Shown: positions 17,798 to 26,764, counted from the stretch's first letter. The stretch: 64,000 nt of DNA from JAHFUA01 sp963704285 (GCA_963704285.1 OY969886.1:1-64000); one strand, 5' to 3'. Notes: generated by a model from the sequence alone, not told the origin. Made by a program: numbers and translations.

Positions 17798-18045
17798 GGC
17801 ACGGCTTCCAGCCGTGCCGGTAACGTCCACACATCGACCGGCCTTTAGGCCCTGAGGCAGACTCCCTCAGCGGCTAAACAGGATGCTGAAAAATGAACCA
17901 ACTCAGTAATTCGGTAATTTCGGCGAACGAAGATTCAAGTACTTACAGATCGATTTCTGTCCGAATTGACCCTCAAAAAGACTTTTTCAGCAGCCTGTAA
18001 AGCCGAGTTTTTAACCGCCTTTTACGGCACGCCTAAAGGCGTGCC
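17798..18045. repeat. Composite palindromic repeat, copy 2 (inverted), split by a MITE
   Basis: GGCACGGCT-TCC-AGCCGTGCC (17798-17818), then GGCCTTTAGGCC, CCTGAGG...CCTCAG and CGGCTAAA. These are the elements of copy 1 (15266-15389) in reverse order and orientation. After the insert 17879-17997 the repeat resumes with TAAAGCCG and ends in GGCACGCCT-AA-AGGCGTGCC (18026-18045). Confidence 0.75.
17879..17997. mobile_element. 119-bp MITE-like element with 15-bp TIRs and TAAA target duplication
   Basis: The left end CAGGATGCTGAAAAA (17879-17893) and right end TTTTTCAGCAGCCTG (17983-17997) are inverted repeats with 14 of 15 bases matching. TAAA precedes (17875-17878) and follows (17998-18001), consistent with a 4-bp target duplication in the loop of a CGGCTTTAAGCCG-type hairpin. 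The interior is AT-richer than its surroundings and has no ORF. A non-autonomous element; the helper family is not identified. Confidence 0.7.
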
Positions 18046-18117
18046 CCTTCACTCCACATGTACCAACTGTGAATCTGCTCCAAATTCATATCGCCCCTGC
18101 GGGGCTGGATCACTGGC

Positions 18118-20703
18118 TCAAATATCCTCTAACAATGCCTCGGCCAAAGCTTTCTGGCGGCCGGCATCCAGCTTGGCGCCGCCGGCGGTCAAGTAGAACA
18201 CGTCGATGGCCTTCTGGCCCTCGGTATCGATGAGCGCGACCTCGATGTTGCACCCGTGCTTGGCCAGCTTCGAGCTGACGTGGTACAGCAGGCCGGGACG
18301 GTCCTGCGCGACCAGCTCCAGCAGCGTGCTGTGTGAGGAACACTGATCGTCGAACGTGAGCTGGGGCGAGATGGTCACCTTGGCAGGACGCATGCCGCCG
18401 GGCTTGGCCCTGCCCGCCATCAGCGCCGCCAAGCTTACCTCCCCGCTGAGCACCGCCAGCAGGTTGTTCTTGAAGCGCTCGCTCTCCGTGGGATTCAAGT
18501 CGAAGGTACGGAACAGGTCGGTGAAATGGAACGTGTCCAGCACGATCCCGGCCTGGTTGCAGAAAGCGTCCGCCTTCACGATGTTCATGCCCCAGGCCGC
18601 CAGCGTGCCGGCGATGGTGGCGAAGAGCATGGGGCGGTCGGGCGTGATCAGCGTGAGTTCGTAGAGGTGCGAGCGTTTCCGCAGCGACACTTGGACGGGG
18701 GCCTCGGCCAGCGCCGTTGCCATCCGCAGATGCTGCGATATCTCCGCCGGGGAATGGTTCAGGACGTAGCGCCTGGGGAATCCCGCAAGAAACTCACTGA
18801 GTCCCCCGGCGCCGCTCTCCTGGGGGACGCGCATGCTTTCCGGCTCGAGCTGCTCAGGACGCAAGCGCTCGTCGTCGAGGCTGCGGTTCATGTGGTTGAT
18901 GGTGGCGGCGTAGAGCTGCCACAGCATCTCCGCCTTCCACGGCGTGAGCGCCTCAGGGTTGACGGACTTGATGTCGGCATAGGTGAGCAGGCACAGCATC
19001 TTCAGCCGCTCGGGCGTGCCGACTTTGGCGGCGAGGCCGCGGACCGTCTCCGGGTCGAAGATGTCGCGGCGCGACAGCGTCACCGACATCTCCAGATGAC
19101 TGGAAACCAGGAAGCGAACGGTGTCGTCCGCCTCGGCGTCCAGCGCCCAGCGCGCCAGGATTTGGTCGAGCGCCTGCAGACTGCCGGTAATGTGGTTGGC
19201 GACGGGCATGCCCTTGCCGATGTCGTGGACCAGCAGCGCCAGGAACAGCAACTCCGGGCGCTCGGTTTCGGCCAGGATCTCGCCGAACCGGTTGTCCCAG
19301 GGGTCCTCGGCCTGGCGCAGCCGGTGCAGGTTTTCGATGGCGGTGAAGGAGTGCTCGTCCACCGTGTAGCGGTGATAGTAGTCGCGGATGACGAGCGCAT
19401 CGATGGCGTGGAATTCCGGCAGCAGGACCGTCAGCAGCCCGGTGCGGTGCATGGCGCGCAAGGCGTCAGCGGCATAGCGCAGGGTCAGGATCACGCGCAG
19501 GCGGTCCCAGAGTCCGGGCAGGCGTGGCAAGCGCTGGCCCAGCAGCGGCAGAGCCTTTTCGATGCGCTGCTCGGCGTCGCGGCTGAGCTTGAGCCCGTGG
19601 CGGGCGACGAACTCGAAGAGCGAGAGCGCGGTCGAGGCGTCCTCCATGGCCGTGGACTGGCGCAGCAGAACGCGGCCGTGGCTGACCTGGAAATCGGCGT
19701 TGGAGAGCCGCGAGCGCCAGTCCTCGAAGGCGCGGTAGAGCGAGGAGCGCGCCCCTGCGATGTCGTCGAGGAACTGGGTGGTGACCCGATCGATCACGCG
19801 GGCGTGCCGGAAGTAGAGCCGCGTCCACTCCGCAGGTTCCATGGCGCCCCGCGCTTTGGCGCCGACGCCTTCGGCCGCCGCCTCCGCCTGGAGCTCGTAG
19901 CTGAGCGCGTTGTCGTCCCGCCCCTGGCGGTGATGCAGAAAGCAGCGGACGGCGCACAGGAAGTCGAAGGCGCGCAGGCAATCCTCGCGCAGCTCCTGCG
20001 CCAGCAGTTGCTCGGGGGCCGGCCAGACGTGGCGCTTCTCCATGGCCGTGATCAGGGCCAGCCAGCAGACGACGTTGTAGTCGCGCAAACCACCGGGGCC
20101 TTCTTTGACGTTGGGCTCCAGGTGAAAGATGGTCTGGCCGTACTTGGCATGGCGTGTGCGCGTCAGCTCCGCCAAGTTCTGCACCAGGGGCTGGCGCTCG
20201 CGGACGACCAACTGCGACACGACCTCATCATGCAGACGGGTGAACAACTGCGCATCTCCGGCCAGATAGCGGCAGTCCAGCAGCGACATGTTGAATTCCA
20301 GGTTGTCGCGGTACAGCCGGCCGCATTCCGCCAGGCTGCGGGTGGTGGGGCTCACGCGCAGGCGAAGGTCCCACATCTCGCGGCAGACGTGCGCGATCGC
20401 CGGCTTGTATTGCTGCTCTGCGCGCGCGTCATCGCAAAGAAACAGAATGTCCACGTCCGAGCCGGGGAAGAGGATCCTGCGCCCGAAGCCGCCCAGCGCC
20501 GCCAGGCAGAAGTGCTGGGGACCGTTCAGATCGGGCGTGACGAAGGCAGCATAAAGCTGCCGCGCGATGGACTCCACCAGGGCGGCGCGCTCGCGCACCG
20601 CGGCTAGGCCATCTCCACTCTCCTTGAAGCGCTCGCGGATCTGCCCCGACTCGGAGAGGTACAGGTCCCGCAAGTTGGGTACGGCAGCAGCCGACATGAT
20701 CAT
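18118..20703 (-). CDS. glnD: PII uridylyltransferase/uridylyl-removing enzyme
   Basis: Bifunctional nitrogen sensor that uridylylates or deuridylylates PII according to glutamine. 861 aa, the normal length. Domains in order: nucleotidyltransferase (GGFGRRILFPGSDVDILF, GSDVD at 81-85), a helical linker, an HD phosphohydrolase (LLVHDIGKGMPVANHI) and two C-terminal ACT domains (LYELTLITPDRPMLFATIA; LLELVAQDRPGLLYHVSSKL). It is last in the amtB-glnB-glnD order. Start ATG 20703 or 20697. Confidence 0.95.
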   Translation of the reverse strand: MIMSAAAVPNLRDLYLSESGQIRERFKESGDGLAAVRERAALVESIARQLYAAFVTPDLNGPQHFCLAALGGFGRRILFPGSDVDILFLCDDARAEQQYKPAIAHVCREMWDLRLRVSPTTRSLAECGRLYRDNLEFNMSLLDCRYLAGDAQLFTRLHDEVVSQLVVRERQPLVQNLAELTRTRHAKYGQTIFHLEPNVKEGPGGLRDYNVVCWLALITAMEKRHVWPAPEQLLAQELREDCLRAFDFLCAVRCFLHHRQGRDDNALSYELQAEAAAEGVGAKARGAMEPAEWTRLYFRHARVIDRVTTQFLDDIAGARSSLYRAFEDWRSRLSNADFQVSHGRVLLRQSTAMEDASTALSLFEFVARHGLKLSRDAEQRIEKALPLLGQRLPRLPGLWDRLRVILTLRYAADALRAMHRTGLLTVLLPEFHAIDALVIRDYYHRYTVDEHSFTAIENLHRLRQAEDPWDNRFGEILAETERPELLFLALLVHDIGKGMPVANHITGSLQALDQILARWALDAEADDTVRFLVSSHLEMSVTLSRRDIFDPETVRGLAAKVGTPERLKMLCLLTYADIKSVNPEALTPWKAEMLWQLYAATINHMNRSLDDERLRPEQLEPESMRVPQESGAGGLSEFLAGFPRRYVLNHSPAEISQHLRMATALAEAPVQVSLRKRSHLYELTLITPDRPMLFATIAGTLAAWGMNIVKADAFCNQAGIVLDTFHFTDLFRTFDLNPTESERFKNNLLAVLSGEVSLAALMAGRAKPGGMRPAKVTISPQLTFDDQCSSHSTLLELVAQDRPGLLYHVSSKLAKHGCNIEVALIDTEGQKAIDVFYLTAGGAKLDAGRQKALAEALLEDI

Positions 20704-20715
20704 TGCCCAGCCTCC

Positions 20716-20732
20716 GCACGCCTTCGGCGTGC
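20716..20732. repeat. Short GCACGCC hairpin between glnD and PII gene
   Basis: GCACGCC-TTC-GGCGTGC, a shorter member of the GGCACG hairpin family seen at 15266, 15369, 17798, 18026 and 21145. Confidence 0.6.
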
Positions 20733-20749
20733 CGAGGGAACTACGGCGC

Positions 20750-21088
20750 CTAGAGGGCGGCCTGGCCTCGCTCGTCGTTGCGGATGCGGATGGCCTCGTC
20801 GATGCGGGAGACGAAAATCTTGCCGTCGCCGATCTTGCCGGTCTTGGCGGAGCTCAGGATGGCGTTGATGGCCTTCTCCACCAGATCATCGGGCAGCACC
20901 ATCTCGATCTTCACCTTGGGCACCAGGTCCACGGTGTATTCCCGGCCGCGGTACACCTCGGTATGGCCCTTCTGGCGGCCGTGGCCGCGCACGTCCGTGA
21001 CCGTCATTCCGTCCACCCCGATCTCGGCCAGTCCTTCCTTGACCGCTTCGAACTTGGACGGCTGGATAATCGCCTCGATCTTTGTCAT
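20750..21088 (-). CDS. glnK: Nitrogen regulatory protein PII
   Basis: Trimeric 2-oxoglutarate/ATP-ADP sensor, 112 aa. The T-loop segment YRGREYTVDLVPK contains the uridylylation site Tyr51; B-loop TGKIGDGKIFV and C-loop residues RIRNDERG are intact. It sits between amtB and glnD, which points to a GlnK-type role: blocking AmtB when nitrogen is ample and being modified by the adjacent GlnD. Confidence 0.95.
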   Translation of the reverse strand: MTKIEAIIQPSKFEAVKEGLAEIGVDGMTVTDVRGHGRQKGHTEVYRGREYTVDLVPKVKIEMVLPDDLVEKAINAILSSAKTGKIGDGKIFVSRIDEAIRIRNDERGQAAL

Positions 21089-21110
21089 GCACTCCGCTCC
21101 CGCTTGCTCA

Positions 21111-21164
21111 GGGGCTGAAGCCCCAGGAGAGGGCGGACTTCAGCGGCACGACTAAAGTCGTGCC
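21111..21164. repeat. Two palindromes between amtB and the PII gene
   Basis: GGGGCTGAAGCCCC (21111-21124) and GGCACGACT-AA-AGTCGTGCC (21145-21164). The second has the same frame as the GGCACG family but with an A-T/T-A change on both arms, so pairing is kept. Confidence 0.65.
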
Positions 21165-21172
21165 CTCCCACC

Positions 21173-22597
21173 TTAATACTCCAGGTTGTAACCTTCTTCG
21201 CCGTGCTGCGAGAGATCCAGCCCCTGGACCTCGTGCTCCGGCGCCACTCGCAGACCGATCACGAGATCGATGACCTTCAGGATCACGAGTGTCCCAACGA
21301 TCGCCAGGATCCAGGCGATCACGACACCCACCAACTGATTCAGCACCTGGTGCGCGTTGCCTTCAATCAGGCCCACCGCCGTTGGATTCCCCGCGCTGTC
21401 CTTGAACACAGGATTCACCGCGCTGACGGCGAAGACTCCGGTCAGCAGCGCTCCGATGGTCCCACCAGCGCCGTGGACCCCGAAGGCGTCCAGGCTGTCG
21501 TCGTAGCCGAAGACGGCTTTCACCTTGGTGACCATGAGGTAGCACAAGACGCCGGCGATGAAACCGATGACGAGCGCGGGCATTGGGCCCACGAACCCGG
21601 AGGCCGGGGTGATGGCGACCAGTCCGGCGACCGCGCCCGAGATCGCCCCCAGCGCGCTCGGTTTGCCGTTGCGCACCCACTCGGCAAGTCCCCACCCCAC
21701 CACGGCAGCAGCGGCGGCAAAATGCGTGGCCACGAAGGCGCTGGTGGCCAGGCTTCCGGCGGCCAGCGCGCTTCCCGCGTTGAAGCCGAACCATCCCACC
21801 CAGAGCAGGCAGGCGCCGATGAAGCTGAGCACCACGCTGTGCGGCGGCATCGGCTCCTTGGGATATCCCAGGCGCTTGCCGAGATACAGAGCGCACACCA
21901 GCGCCGAGACGCCGGAGGTGATGTGCACCACCGTTCCGCCGGCGAAATCGAGCGTGGGGAAACGCCCGCCCAGGCTGGCGTTCAGCAAGCCTCCTTTGCC
22001 CCACACCATGTGTGCCATGGGGTCGTACACGATGATGGACCACAGCATCATGAACAGCACCATGGCGCTGAACTTCATGCGCTCGGCGAAGGCCCCGGTG
22101 ATCAACGCCGGGGTGATGATGGCGAACATCAACTGGAACACCATGAAGCTCTGCTGGGGAATGGTGGCAGCGTAATCGGGGTCGGGCGCCGCGCCTACTC
22201 CGCGCAGAAAGATGTGCCCCAACCCGCCGATGAAATCCGTTCCCGAGGCGAAGCAAAGGCTGTAGCCGAGGATGGCCCAGAGCACGGTCACGATCGCCAT
22301 CAGGGCGAAGCTCTGCATCATGGTGCCCAGCACGTTCCTCTTCCGCACCAGGCCGCCGTAGAAAAGCGCCAGGCCGGGGCCGGTCATCATGAGGACGAGA
22401 GCCGAGCTGGTGAGCATCCATGCGTTGTCGCCGGAACTCTGGGCCTGGGCCACGTCCTTTTCCAGCTTGACGAGTCTGTCCTGCGCGGCCGGAGTGGCCG
22501 CCTGTGCGGCCGCGGCGGTCGTCAACACTCCTGCCAGGATCACCAGCGCCAGCAAGGCCCTGAGGAGAACGCCACGCCTAGATATTATTGCTATCAT
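21173..22597 (-). CDS. amtB: Ammonium transporter
   Basis: Ammonium channel of 474 aa with a cleavable N-terminal signal sequence (LLRALLALVILAGVL...AAAQA) and 11 membrane helices. Amt motifs include FYGGLVRKRNVLG, FNAGSALAAG, the pore-region FAGGTVVHITSG with the first pore His, and DDSLDAFGVHGAGGTIGALL with the second. It heads the amtB-glnK-glnD set. The upstream region (22598-22760) has an AT-rich stretch, but no sigma-54 site was found. Confidence 0.95.
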   Translation of the reverse strand: MIAIISRRGVLLRALLALVILAGVLTTAAAAQAATPAAQDRLVKLEKDVAQAQSSGDNAWMLTSSALVLMMTGPGLALFYGGLVRKRNVLGTMMQSFALMAIVTVLWAILGYSLCFASGTDFIGGLGHIFLRGVGAAPDPDYAATIPQQSFMVFQLMFAIITPALITGAFAERMKFSAMVLFMMLWSIIVYDPMAHMVWGKGGLLNASLGGRFPTLDFAGGTVVHITSGVSALVCALYLGKRLGYPKEPMPPHSVVLSFIGACLLWVGWFGFNAGSALAAGSLATSAFVATHFAAAAAVVGWGLAEWVRNGKPSALGAISGAVAGLVAITPASGFVGPMPALVIGFIAGVLCYLMVTKVKAVFGYDDSLDAFGVHGAGGTIGALLTGVFAVSAVNPVFKDSAGNPTAVGLIEGNAHQVLNQLVGVVIAWILAIVGTLVILKVIDLVIGLRVAPEHEVQGLDLSQHGEEGYNLEY

Positions 22598-22880
22598 GCT
22601 CGAGTCACCCGTACGTATGCGTCAGGGCTGTTGTGTGCCGTCGAGACCCGCGACGAGGATTCGCTGAACACTAACTCTTACCGTGCTTTCGCAGGGCGGG
22701 GGAAATAGAAAATTCTTATCCCGGCCATTAACAATTCCTATCTCGGTAAGTGGTTGTGGGGCGCTCGTTTACAAAAGCGTCATTCCGCGGCGAGGCGAGG
22801 AATCCGTGCATTGTTGTAGAGACGCAGCATGCTGTGTCTCTACACTTGTTTGCAGGCGATCGGCCGGTTCGGGTGAGGGC
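22598..22880. other. Intergenic region with one GTAGAGACG palindrome
   Basis: Presumed amtB promoter region (minus strand). It contains GTAGAGACGCAGCA/TGCTGTGTCTCTAC (22816-22843), a 28-base palindrome with one G-T pair, related to the hairpin at 32131-32153. No gene seen. Confidence 0.55.
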
Positions 22881-22909
22881 AAAAAGCCCCGCGCACATGA
22901 CGCGGAGCC
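22881..22909 (-). terminator. Intrinsic terminator of the secreted-protein gene
   Basis: On the minus strand, GCTCCGCG - TCATGTG - CGCGGGGC followed by TTTTTG, about 25 bases after the stop of 22933-23424. Confidence 0.75.
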
Positions 22910-22932
22910 TTCCGGAGCGACGCGAAGCTCAC

Positions 22933-23424
22933 TTACTTCGACTTGGGTTCGAGGATGATCTCGCGCGCCAGGCGGTCGCCGATGATCTCCCGCCAACTGG
23001 AGCGCTCCTGGTATCCCTGGATCATCTTCTGGTCGTTCGTGTCGAGCGCCTGCATGGCAACGGCTTCCATCTTGTCTTCGTTGGCTTCCAGGGTGGCCAG
23101 GTCCTTGAATTCAGTCATCAACATCAGGTCCCAGTCGTTGGGGCTGTGGGATTCGGCGCCGATGACTTTGTAATCGAGAATCAGTCCTGCCTTCTTCAGC
23201 GCCTCCTGTTCTTTCTTCCACTCGGTGGCCAGGTACTCCATATATTTGAGACCCAGCCCCGGCTTGGTATGCACGAAGGTGATGGTCCACACCGGACCAT
23301 CATGGAAGGGGCGGACGGGCGGGGTCGGGGTGGAGGCGGGGGCCGACTTAGCCTGGGCCAGCACCATTGTCGGCAGCAGTAACGCAACACAAACCAGCAG
23401 GGTGGCGAGCAACATCTTCTTCAT
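22933..23424 (-). CDS. Secreted hypothetical protein
   Basis: 163 aa from ATG 23424, which has a GAGGAG site 5-8 bases upstream; an upstream in-frame start at 23445 lies before that site. There is a clear signal peptide (KKMLLATLLVCVALLLPTMVLAQA), then a Pro/Ala linker, then an alpha/beta domain (VWTITFVHTKPGLGLKYMEY then DWDLMLMTEFKDLATLEANE). The pattern recalls periplasmic ferredoxin-like (Dabb/NIPSNAP-type) folds, but no specific family is recognised. It has its own terminator and is probably monocistronic. Confidence 0.7.
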   Translation of the reverse strand: MKKMLLATLLVCVALLLPTMVLAQAKSAPASTPTPPVRPFHDGPVWTITFVHTKPGLGLKYMEYLATEWKKEQEALKKAGLILDYKVIGAESHSPNDWDLMLMTEFKDLATLEANEDKMEAVAMQALDTNDQKMIQGYQERSSWREIIGDRLAREIILEPKSK

Positions 23425-23531
23425 GATCTTTTCTCCTCTTCTCATTTCATTAGTCAGATCTCAGACAGCAGGATGACGCAAACGATGGCGGCCAAAGGGG
23501 CAGCAGCATAGCACCCTCGATGGCCGACGGA

Positions 23532-24917
23532 TCAGCCCAATTCGCCCGCCGCGCTCGCCTGGGCCATGGGCGGCTGGGCGCCGAAAGGTAGCTTCCTTCG
23601 AAATTCCCGGTGCAACAGCGCGAGATTGCTTACGGCCTGGACCGCGACCGTCGCCACCGAGAGATACCAGACTTCGCGGATGGTGAAACCCGGCCGCAAC
23701 GAGAGCGCGGCCGCCGGCGCGGCGAAGATGAGCAAACGGAGAGCTGAACTTCCCAGCGACGGCCAGGTGTTGCCCAGCGCCTGGAAGATGCTGGAGCTGG
23801 TGAAGATCAGGGCCATGGCCGTGAAGTTCCAGGAAATGATGCGGAGGTAGTCCGTCCCGAAGGCAACTACCTGCGGCTCGCGCGAGAACAGCCGGATCAA
23901 GGCGGCGGGAAACATCTGGCAGATGAGCGTGAGCGCCAGCATGGCCGCGACGCCGATGCCTGCCGCCGAGTAAAACGTCTTCCGCACGCGCTCGGGCTGC
24001 CGCGCTCCGAAGTTCTGCCCTGCCACCGGCGAAGCGGCAAAGCTGACGGCCATCACCGGCAGGAACATAGACTGCATAAGGCGTCCGCCGATGCCGAATC
24101 CCGCCTGGGCCGCCGCGCCAAAGTCGCGGATGATCCAGTACACCAGCCCGACGTAAACCCCCATCAGGGCAAATTCGCCGCCGGCGGGCAGCCCGACGTT
24201 CAGCATCTGTCCCCAGATCTTCATCTGCGGAGACCACAGAGAGCGGTCGAAGGAAACGTATTTCTCCAGCTTCAAGAAGTACGCGGTGATGGCCAGCACA
24301 CCGACGGCGATGGCGATAAGCGTGGCCAGCGCCGCGCCGCTCACGCCCAGCGGATGGTGCGTGCCCCAGCCGGCGATCAGCACCGGCGCCAGCACGATGT
24401 TCATCACCACCGTGATCACCTGCACGATCATCGTGGGCTTTACGATGCCGGTCCCGCGCAGCGCCGAGGCCATCGAGATCAGCGCGAATTGCAATCCCAG
24501 CGCCGGAACAAACCAGAACAAGTAAGCGGCGCCGTCGCGGACGGTTTGCGCATCGGCGCCCAGCCAGCGGCAATAGGGCATCCGCAACAAGTAACCCAGC
24601 ACCACAACGGCTGCGCCTACCAGGACCGCCAGCACGAACGACTGGTTGAACACCATCTGCGCCCGCGGCTGGTCCTTGCGTCCGGCGGCATGCGAGATCA
24701 GGACGGTCGTGCCCACCCCCAGCATCTGGGTAAGCGCCAGGATGATCAGCATCCAGTTGCCGGCCAGGCCGACGCCTGCGATCGCTTCTTTCCCCAGCCG
24801 CGAGACGAAATAAAGGTCCACCAAGTAATACAAAGTCTGGAAGACCATGCTGACGGCCATGAAGACCGCCAGGTGCAGGACGTGCCGCGTAACTGAGCCT
24901 TGTGTCAGGTCCCTCAT
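23532..24917 (-). CDS. MATE family efflux transporter
   Basis: Inner-membrane Na+/H+-coupled multidrug or metabolite exporter, 461 aa. It has twelve membrane helices in two related halves: LYYLVDLYFVSRLGKEAIAG (N-half signature), SMASALRGTGIVKPTM, FGIGGRLMQSMFLPVMAVSF and SSSIFQALGNTWPSLGSS (C-half signature). The substrate cannot be predicted. Divergent from the diguanylate cyclase. Confidence 0.9.
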   Translation of the reverse strand: MRDLTQGSVTRHVLHLAVFMAVSMVFQTLYYLVDLYFVSRLGKEAIAGVGLAGNWMLIILALTQMLGVGTTVLISHAAGRKDQPRAQMVFNQSFVLAVLVGAAVVVLGYLLRMPYCRWLGADAQTVRDGAAYLFWFVPALGLQFALISMASALRGTGIVKPTMIVQVITVVMNIVLAPVLIAGWGTHHPLGVSGAALATLIAIAVGVLAITAYFLKLEKYVSFDRSLWSPQMKIWGQMLNVGLPAGGEFALMGVYVGLVYWIIRDFGAAAQAGFGIGGRLMQSMFLPVMAVSFAASPVAGQNFGARQPERVRKTFYSAAGIGVAAMLALTLICQMFPAALIRLFSREPQVVAFGTDYLRIISWNFTAMALIFTSSSIFQALGNTWPSLGSSALRLLIFAAPAAALSLRPGFTIREVWYLSVATVAVQAVSNLALLHREFRRKLPFGAQPPMAQASAAGELG

Positions 24918-25108
24918 TCAGAATCTCTCATGCCTGATTTCGAGCGCGGGGCTGCGCCCAGACCGGCCTCCACTCCGGCCTGCGATGGTAGACGAACTCC
25001 CTGCGCCCGTCCACCTGCCGCCGAAGGCCGTTCGAACCTCGGGAGTTATTCCTGCCGGCCGTGTTGCGGACGTATCGTCGAGTCGCAGCCGGCGTTCGCG
25101 GCGATGGC

Positions 25109-26383
25109 ATGAAATCGGGTCTCAGTTCGCCTTTGCGGCAGTTCGTGATCCCCAATGGCGCGCTGCTGGCAGCCGCCGCGCTTCTGCTCCCCTGGAAGCT
25201 CGGAGCCGTTTTCGCGCCGCCCGGAGGAGAGTTCATCGCGCTGGCCATCGCCGCGGCCGGCGTCCTGCTGGCCTGGCGCCTGCGCTCGCCCCGCCTGATG
25301 CTGATGCTGGCCCTCCTGCTCGTCACCGAACGGGCATGGATGTGGGCCGCACACGCGTATCCACACGAGCCGGCCATCCGCGGAGCGCTCGCCGTTCTGC
25401 TGCCCCTCAATGTTGCCGTCCTACTACTGGTAGACGATGCATACGTCGATTGGGAAGCATTCGCCTGGTGGGGCGGGCTGATCGCCGTGCAGGCAATGGT
25501 GATGGCGGTGATCCTAGGGACGGGCGGAGCCTCCGTATTGCACCGCCTGAGCCGCCCGTTGATCCCACAACTCCTGCGCGGCAGCCGGGTTCCACAGCTT
25601 GCTGCGCTGTTGTTCCTGGCTTCCGGCGCCGCACTTTTCGTGGCCTTCTTTGTCACCCGCAAGCCGCGGGAGAGCGGCCTGTTCTGGTCGCTCGGCGCCT
25701 GCTTCCTGGCGATCAGCGCCGGGAATCCGCGCCTGGCCGCGGGCTATTTCGCCGCCGCCGCCCTGATCGTGGGCGCAAGCGTGATCGAGACCGCCTACCT
25801 GGTCGGCTACCATGATGAACTCACCGGCTTGCCGGCGCGGCGCGCGTTCAACCAGGCCGTCGCCGCACTGGATGGGGAATACGCCATCGCCATGGTTGAC
25901 ATCGATCATTTCAAGCGGTTCAACGACACTTTCGGGCACGATGCCGGCGACCAGGTGCTGCGCATGGTGGCCGCGCAGATGATGGACGTGAGCGGCGACG
26001 GCAAACCCTTCCGCTATGGCGGCGAGGAGTTCGCCATCGTCTTCCGCCGGGCCACGGCGGAGGAGGCGCTGGAGCACGCGGAAGCCTTGCGACGCTCGAT
26101 CGCGGAAACGAACTTCGTAGTGCGCGGCCTCGACCGCAGCCGGCGCAGCCGGGAAGAACGCCGATACCGCCACCGTCCACGCAAATTGCGCAGGCAACGC
26201 TTCGACACCCGCGTGACGGTCAGCATCGGTGTGGCGGAGCCGGCCGGGCCTGATGTGCCTGTTGAGGACGTGATTCGAGCCGCCGACAAGGCGCTCTATC
26301 GCGCCAAGGAGCGTGGCCGCAATCGGGTGGAGATGCACGCCGCCCGCCGTCCTTGCCCGATGGTCGGCGCGGATCGTCGCTAA
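25109..26383 (+). CDS. Membrane diguanylate cyclase (GGDEF)
   Basis: About 424 aa from ATG 25109. The N-terminal 240 residues form about eight membrane helices, a possible sensor. A C-terminal GGDEF domain begins DELTGLPARRAFNQA, has DIDHFKRFNDTFGHDAGDQVL and the active loop FRYGGEEFAIVF. The residues before GGEEF (DGKPF) lack the RxxD inhibitory site, so product inhibition is not expected. A basic insert (SRRSREERRYRHRPRKLRRQ) lies before the final VSIGVAEP strand. Its end overlaps the reductase gene tail by a few bases. Confidence 0.85.
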   Translation: MKSGLSSPLRQFVIPNGALLAAAALLLPWKLGAVFAPPGGEFIALAIAAAGVLLAWRLRSPRLMLMLALLLVTERAWMWAAHAYPHEPAIRGALAVLLPLNVAVLLLVDDAYVDWEAFAWWGGLIAVQAMVMAVILGTGGASVLHRLSRPLIPQLLRGSRVPQLAALLFLASGAALFVAFFVTRKPRESGLFWSLGACFLAISAGNPRLAAGYFAAAALIVGASVIETAYLVGYHDELTGLPARRAFNQAVAALDGEYAIAMVDIDHFKRFNDTFGHDAGDQVLRMVAAQMMDVSGDGKPFRYGGEEFAIVFRRATAEEALEHAEALRRSIAETNFVVRGLDRSRRSREERRYRHRPRKLRRQRFDTRVTVSIGVAEPAGPDVPVEDVIRAADKALYRAKERGRNRVEMHAARRPCPMVGADRR

Positions 26384-26764
26384 GCGGCGGCGGGAGCTGG
26401 GTGGCTCAATCCCACGCGGACGGCCACGTCGAACTTCCTGTAGTAACTTCTTCACGTCCGCCGCTCCATACTTGGTGCGGAACTTCTCAACCACCGCCTT
26501 CACGGTCTTAGGGTCGCGCACCAGCGTGGGCTTGAAGTTCGCCCGCCAACCGCCGGTCGAGATGCCCAGGAGGCGATTCTTCTTCAGGTTCTTGAACCAC
26601 TGGGTCTCCGATCCGTAGACGGGCAGCAGATAGAGCTTGCCGGCTTCGAGCACGAACCAGACGGGAAGGGTGATGGTCGCGCCGGATTTTCGCCCGGTGA
26701 CCGAGATCTTGATCTGGCGCGTCCGTGCCAGACGCTTTTGCAGATCTTCTGCTGAGTCCGTCAT
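26380..26764 (-). pseudogene. Deazaflavin-dependent nitroreductase-like protein, one-base frame break near C-terminus
   Basis: ATG 26764 has a GAGGAG site. The protein reads IKISVTGRKSGATITLPVWF, VYGSETQWFKNLKKNRLL and KAVVEKFRTKYGAADVKK, a split-barrel F420/FMN-binding fold of about 127 aa. At 26445-26446 one extra base ends similarity. In the next frame the sequence continues YYRKFDVAVRVGLS and stops at 26380-26382, as in relatives. Without the shift the frame runs on antisense through the cyclase gene, which is not credible. A sequencing error is possible; otherwise the protein would have a wrong C-terminus. Confidence 0.65.

Noticed and set aside
18526..20607. Long open frames antisense to glnD (and similar ones opposite 9512-10747, 32919-34346, 36832-38898, 44875-46443 and 61060-63135)
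   Set aside because: Composition mirrors the third codon positions of the genes on the other strand; no start region, domains or spacing.
22598..22760. Sigma-54 promoter for amtB
   Set aside because: The best match (GTGTGCC region) has the wrong spacing between GC and CC.
25025..25050. GTTCGAACC resembling a tRNA T-loop
   Set aside because: No acceptor, D or anticodon arm can be folded around it.
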